DNA of 7,510 nt, from assembly GCA_007136035.1 (NCBI GenBank), contig SLHS01000025.1, forward strand, positions 1 through 7,510, written 5' to 3'. Shown here one piece after another: positions 5,999 through 7,510 of this stretch. Each line of letters starts with the position of its first letter. Within the stretch, counting starts at the first letter, position 1. Under the pieces are notes generated by a model, which was given only the letters and a program-made list of their open reading frames with translations, was not told the origin of the DNA and made no database searches. This DNA is from Patescibacteria group bacterium (lineage in GTDB: Bacteria; Patescibacteriota; Dojkabacteria; SC72; T1SED10-24). The position numbers and the translations under genes were made by a program.

Positions 5999-6937
5999 TC
6001 ATAATTCTTGAAAGGGGTCAGGGAGAGTGATGCAACCTGCTTGAGCATCGCTTAGACCTGCGTAAAGAGTAGCATAACCATTTTTATGACGCACAAGTCC
6101 TCCAGGAAAAACAACATCTTCAAGTTGAGGCATTTTTGCATACCCCTTGGGAAAGTTTTTTCTTGTAGCAAGAAGTTTAATGGGGGAAGCTTCATGAGTA
6201 ATTGGGTCATAAACAAAAGTCATTGCATAGTAGTGTTTGTTATAATTTTCGTCTTCATATGCTATGTGTCCTAATACACCAATTTTCCCGTCTTTTAAAA
6301 CATGTAATTCATTCGCTCCTCCCCATTGCCCAAAAGCAAATAGCTCATCTATTATTTTAGCCTTGAGGATATTTTCTTCATTTATTTCCTCTACTCTGTG
6401 TATTTCTAATGAACCTATTTGTCCTCTTCCATGTACTCCACCTTGCGGTCTTGTACAAACACTAATTTTTCCATTGGAAAGCGGAACTATTCTAATATCT
6501 TTCATTCTATCAGGGCCACAGGCAAATTTTTCTAAGGAATTAAGATCATTTCCTCTGTAAAAAACTGTTCTATACCCTATTTCGTTAGAATTAAATTTAT
6601 TATTTATTGTATATACTTCTACTCCTCCTAGTATTGTTTCATCGGTAAGACTTGTTGCGAAAGCGTCTTCTAAATTTAAGACAGGTGCATCTTCTATTAC
6701 TTTCCATGAGTATGAAGTTTTTTCGAAAAAAAACACATTTGATTTCGCCCATTCATTTCTTTTCTCTACTCTTCCTGCTATTACAGTCTTGTTCCCTATT
6801 TTAAAGGGGTGTGAAATGTTGTATACGTCTAGATTTTCTATCCCAGCAAACTCCAAAATTTCACTTTCGTAAGAAAACTCTTTTGAATTAAATTCTTCTA
6901 GTAGGTTAAGGCAACAGTTAGTGTGATTCTGTTCCAT
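5999..6937 (-). CDS. DUF1861-family protein, predicted beta-propeller, possibly carbohydrate-active
   Basis: This is a 312-residue soluble protein without signal peptide or membrane segment. I recognise the DUF1861 pattern: D-V-Y-N-I-S-x-P-F near residue 40, then V-I-A-G-R-V-E-x-R, N-V-F-F-F, I-L-G-G-V-E-V, Y-R-T-V-F-Y-R-G, G-P-D-R-M-K-D-I-R, T-R-P-Q-G-G, G-R-G-Q-I-G, W-G-G-A-N-E-L-H, G-V-L-G-H-I-A, H-Y-Y-A-M-T-F, F-P-K-G-Y-A-K and V-F-P-G-G-L-V-R, ending P-D-P-F. Repeating short strands with G-G turns fit a beta-propeller, and I recall the family being discussed beside glycosidases such as GH130; that functional link is not shown by this sequence. Conserved D, E, R and H residues in these motifs could form a sugar site. 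The length looks complete. The ATG is supported by a TATAAT eight bases upstream. It is preceded by the GGDEF gene and followed by rubrerythrin on the same strand. Confidence 0.82.
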   Translation of the reverse strand: MEQNHTNCCLNLLEEFNSKEFSYESEILEFAGIENLDVYNISHPFKIGNKTVIAGRVEKRNEWAKSNVFFFEKTSYSWKVIEDAPVLNLEDAFATSLTDETILGGVEVYTINNKFNSNEIGYRTVFYRGNDLNSLEKFACGPDRMKDIRIVPLSNGKISVCTRPQGGVHGRGQIGSLEIHRVEEINEENILKAKIIDELFAFGQWGGANELHVLKDGKIGVLGHIAYEDENYNKHYYAMTFVYDPITHEASPIKLLATRKNFPKGYAKMPQLEDVVFPGGLVRHKNGYATLYAGLSDAQAGCITLPDPFQEL

Positions 6938-6945
6938 AGAATCAG

Positions 6946-6972
6946 ATTATATGAAAACAAAAAACTATGCAA
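6946..6972 (-). promoter_or_regulatory. Candidate promoter of the DUF1861 gene
   Basis: A perfect TATAAT lies at 6951-6946 on the minus strand, eight bases before the ATG, predicting a leader of about two bases. A TTGCAT at 6972-6967 could be the -35 box, but with a short 15-base spacer. It overlaps the end of the GGDEF gene. There is no Shine-Dalgarno sequence between box and start. Confidence 0.45.
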
Positions 6973-7510
6973 TATGGAATTGGTCTCTTCCTCGTTTTTT
7001 TGATTTTTGTAAACCCATATTTGCACGCTTTAAAAAAGTTTTCTTTGTATCTTCAGGTTTAAATAACGTAATCCCTCCACTTAATTTAACGTTATATTTT
7101 TTGAGACGTTTATCTTTTTCAAGAGTGTTCCTAATTCTTTCAAGAAGTATTTTAGTTTTTTCTCCGTCTGTTTTTGGTAGCAGAAGAAGAAATTCATCTC
7201 CTCCAAATCGGGCGACAATGTCCGATTTACGAGTTTCCTTTTCTAATATCTTTCCCAATTGGAACAAAATCTCGTCTGCTTTGATATATCCATATTTGTC
7301 GTTTATCTTTTTAAAAAAATCAATATCAAGCATTACCAAAGAAAGATCTGTTTTTTCTCTTTTAGCTTTGTCCATCTCTATGTCCAAAATACTATTAAAG
7401 AAGAGATTGTTATAAATTCCTGTTTTTTCATCTTTAATCGCTATTTCGTAAAGTATGGAAAGGGCTTCTTTCATATCCTCAGGTAACATTTTCCTTAGTT
7501 TTTTTTCAAA
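6965..7510 (-). CDS. GGDEF-domain protein (probable diguanylate cyclase), 5' end outside window
   Basis: This is a GGDEF domain that normally joins two GTP into cyclic di-GMP. Counting from the ATG at 7489, it shows D-E-K-T-G-I-Y-N at 20-27, L-D55-I-D-F-F-K-K-I-N63-D, A-D72, R-F-G-G-D-E-F at 94-100, and later L-S-G-G-I and K-K-R-G-R-D. The GGDEF signature, the metal-binding D55, and N63 and D72 for guanine binding are intact, so activity is plausible. An RxxD (R87-K-S-D90) five residues before GGDEF matches the inhibitory I-site for product feedback. The usual H-xx-G-D loop is Y-I-K-A-D here, an unusual change. The frame stays open from the ATG at 7489 to the window edge (F-E-K-K-L-R-K before it), so an N-terminal linker or sensor part may lie outside. 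The purine run AAGGA is only two bases from that ATG, too close for a good binding site, which also favours an upstream start. Confidence 0.9.
   Translation of the reverse strand, partial: FEKKLRKMLPEDMKEALSILYEIAIKDEKTGIYNNLFFNSILDIEMDKAKREKTDLSLVMLDIDFFKKINDKYGYIKADEILFQLGKILEKETRKSDIVARFGGDEFLLLLPKTDGEKTKILLERIRNTLEKDKRLKKYNVKLSGGITLFKPEDTKKTFLKRANMGLQKSKKRGRDQFHIA

Noticed and set aside
1002..6001. Alternative genetic code with UGA read as glycine
   Set aside because: TGA ends mntA, korB and the DUF1861 gene. After korB, read-through would add only a few codons before a TAA. Conserved glycines all use GGN codons.
6086..6560. Two overlapping + strand frames opposite the DUF1861 gene
   Set aside because: They are antisense to conserved DUF1861 motifs, with compositions typical of shadow frames.
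6951..7415. Long open frame on the + strand (154 codons) opposite the GGDEF gene
   Set aside because: It is antisense to a gene with intact GGDEF motifs, and its predicted protein is S/F/R-rich without any recognisable pattern.

Overview
The window is AT-rich and densely coded, with ten protein genes, no RNA genes and no stretch over 300 bases without a gene. The best clue to the organism is the secreted protein at 1767-2552. Its mature start (W-T-N-P-T then P-P-x-x-N-P-P and P-L-A-V-G) and its later C-(N)xSTRG-xxW...C block resemble surface proteins I know from Candidate Phyla Radiation bacteria (Patescibacteria, e.g. Microgenomates or Parcubacteria). Short subunits, tiny spacers and overlapping stops fit a streamlined genome of that kind. 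TGA closes mntA, korB and the DUF1861 gene, and no conserved glycine is encoded by TGA, so the standard bacterial code fits better than the UGA=Gly code of Gracilibacteria/Absconditabacteria. The phylum call is inference from one gene plus genome style.

Layout, left to right. (1) 1-587 (+): C-terminal part of an O-antigen ligase/polymerase-like membrane protein, cut by the window edge. (2) 584-1385 (-): a HEPN/MNT toxin-antitoxin pair, mntA then hepT. (3) 1393-1704 (-): a very short gamma-like subunit of a 2-oxoacid:ferredoxin oxidoreductase. (4) 1767-2552 (+): the secreted protein, lying between the gamma-like gene and the other subunits. (5) 2579-4266 (-): korA-korB, alpha and beta subunits of the same type of enzyme. 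(6) 4298-5233 (+): tRNA-dihydrouridine synthase, followed by a 153-bp gap holding a diverged second copy of its last ~60 coding bases. (7) 5387-5959 (-): classical rubrerythrin. (8) 5999-6937 (-): DUF1861-family protein, probably a carbohydrate-related beta-propeller. (9) 6965-7510 (-): GGDEF domain protein, open to the right edge.

How the genes work together: the oxidoreductase and rubrerythrin suggest an anaerobic, ferredoxin-using metabolism with peroxide defence. The ligase-like and secreted proteins point to cell-surface work. The GGDEF protein suggests cyclic-dinucleotide signalling. I see no single large operon. The most notable points are: (a) a reduced oxidoreductase whose gamma-like gene is split from korAB; (b) several genes whose best -10 box lies only 6-9 bases before the start codon with no Shine-Dalgarno sequence, suggesting leaderless transcripts; and (c) the relic of a second dus 3' end, whose differences are mostly synonymous. 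I did not find a clear, wholly new multi-gene system.
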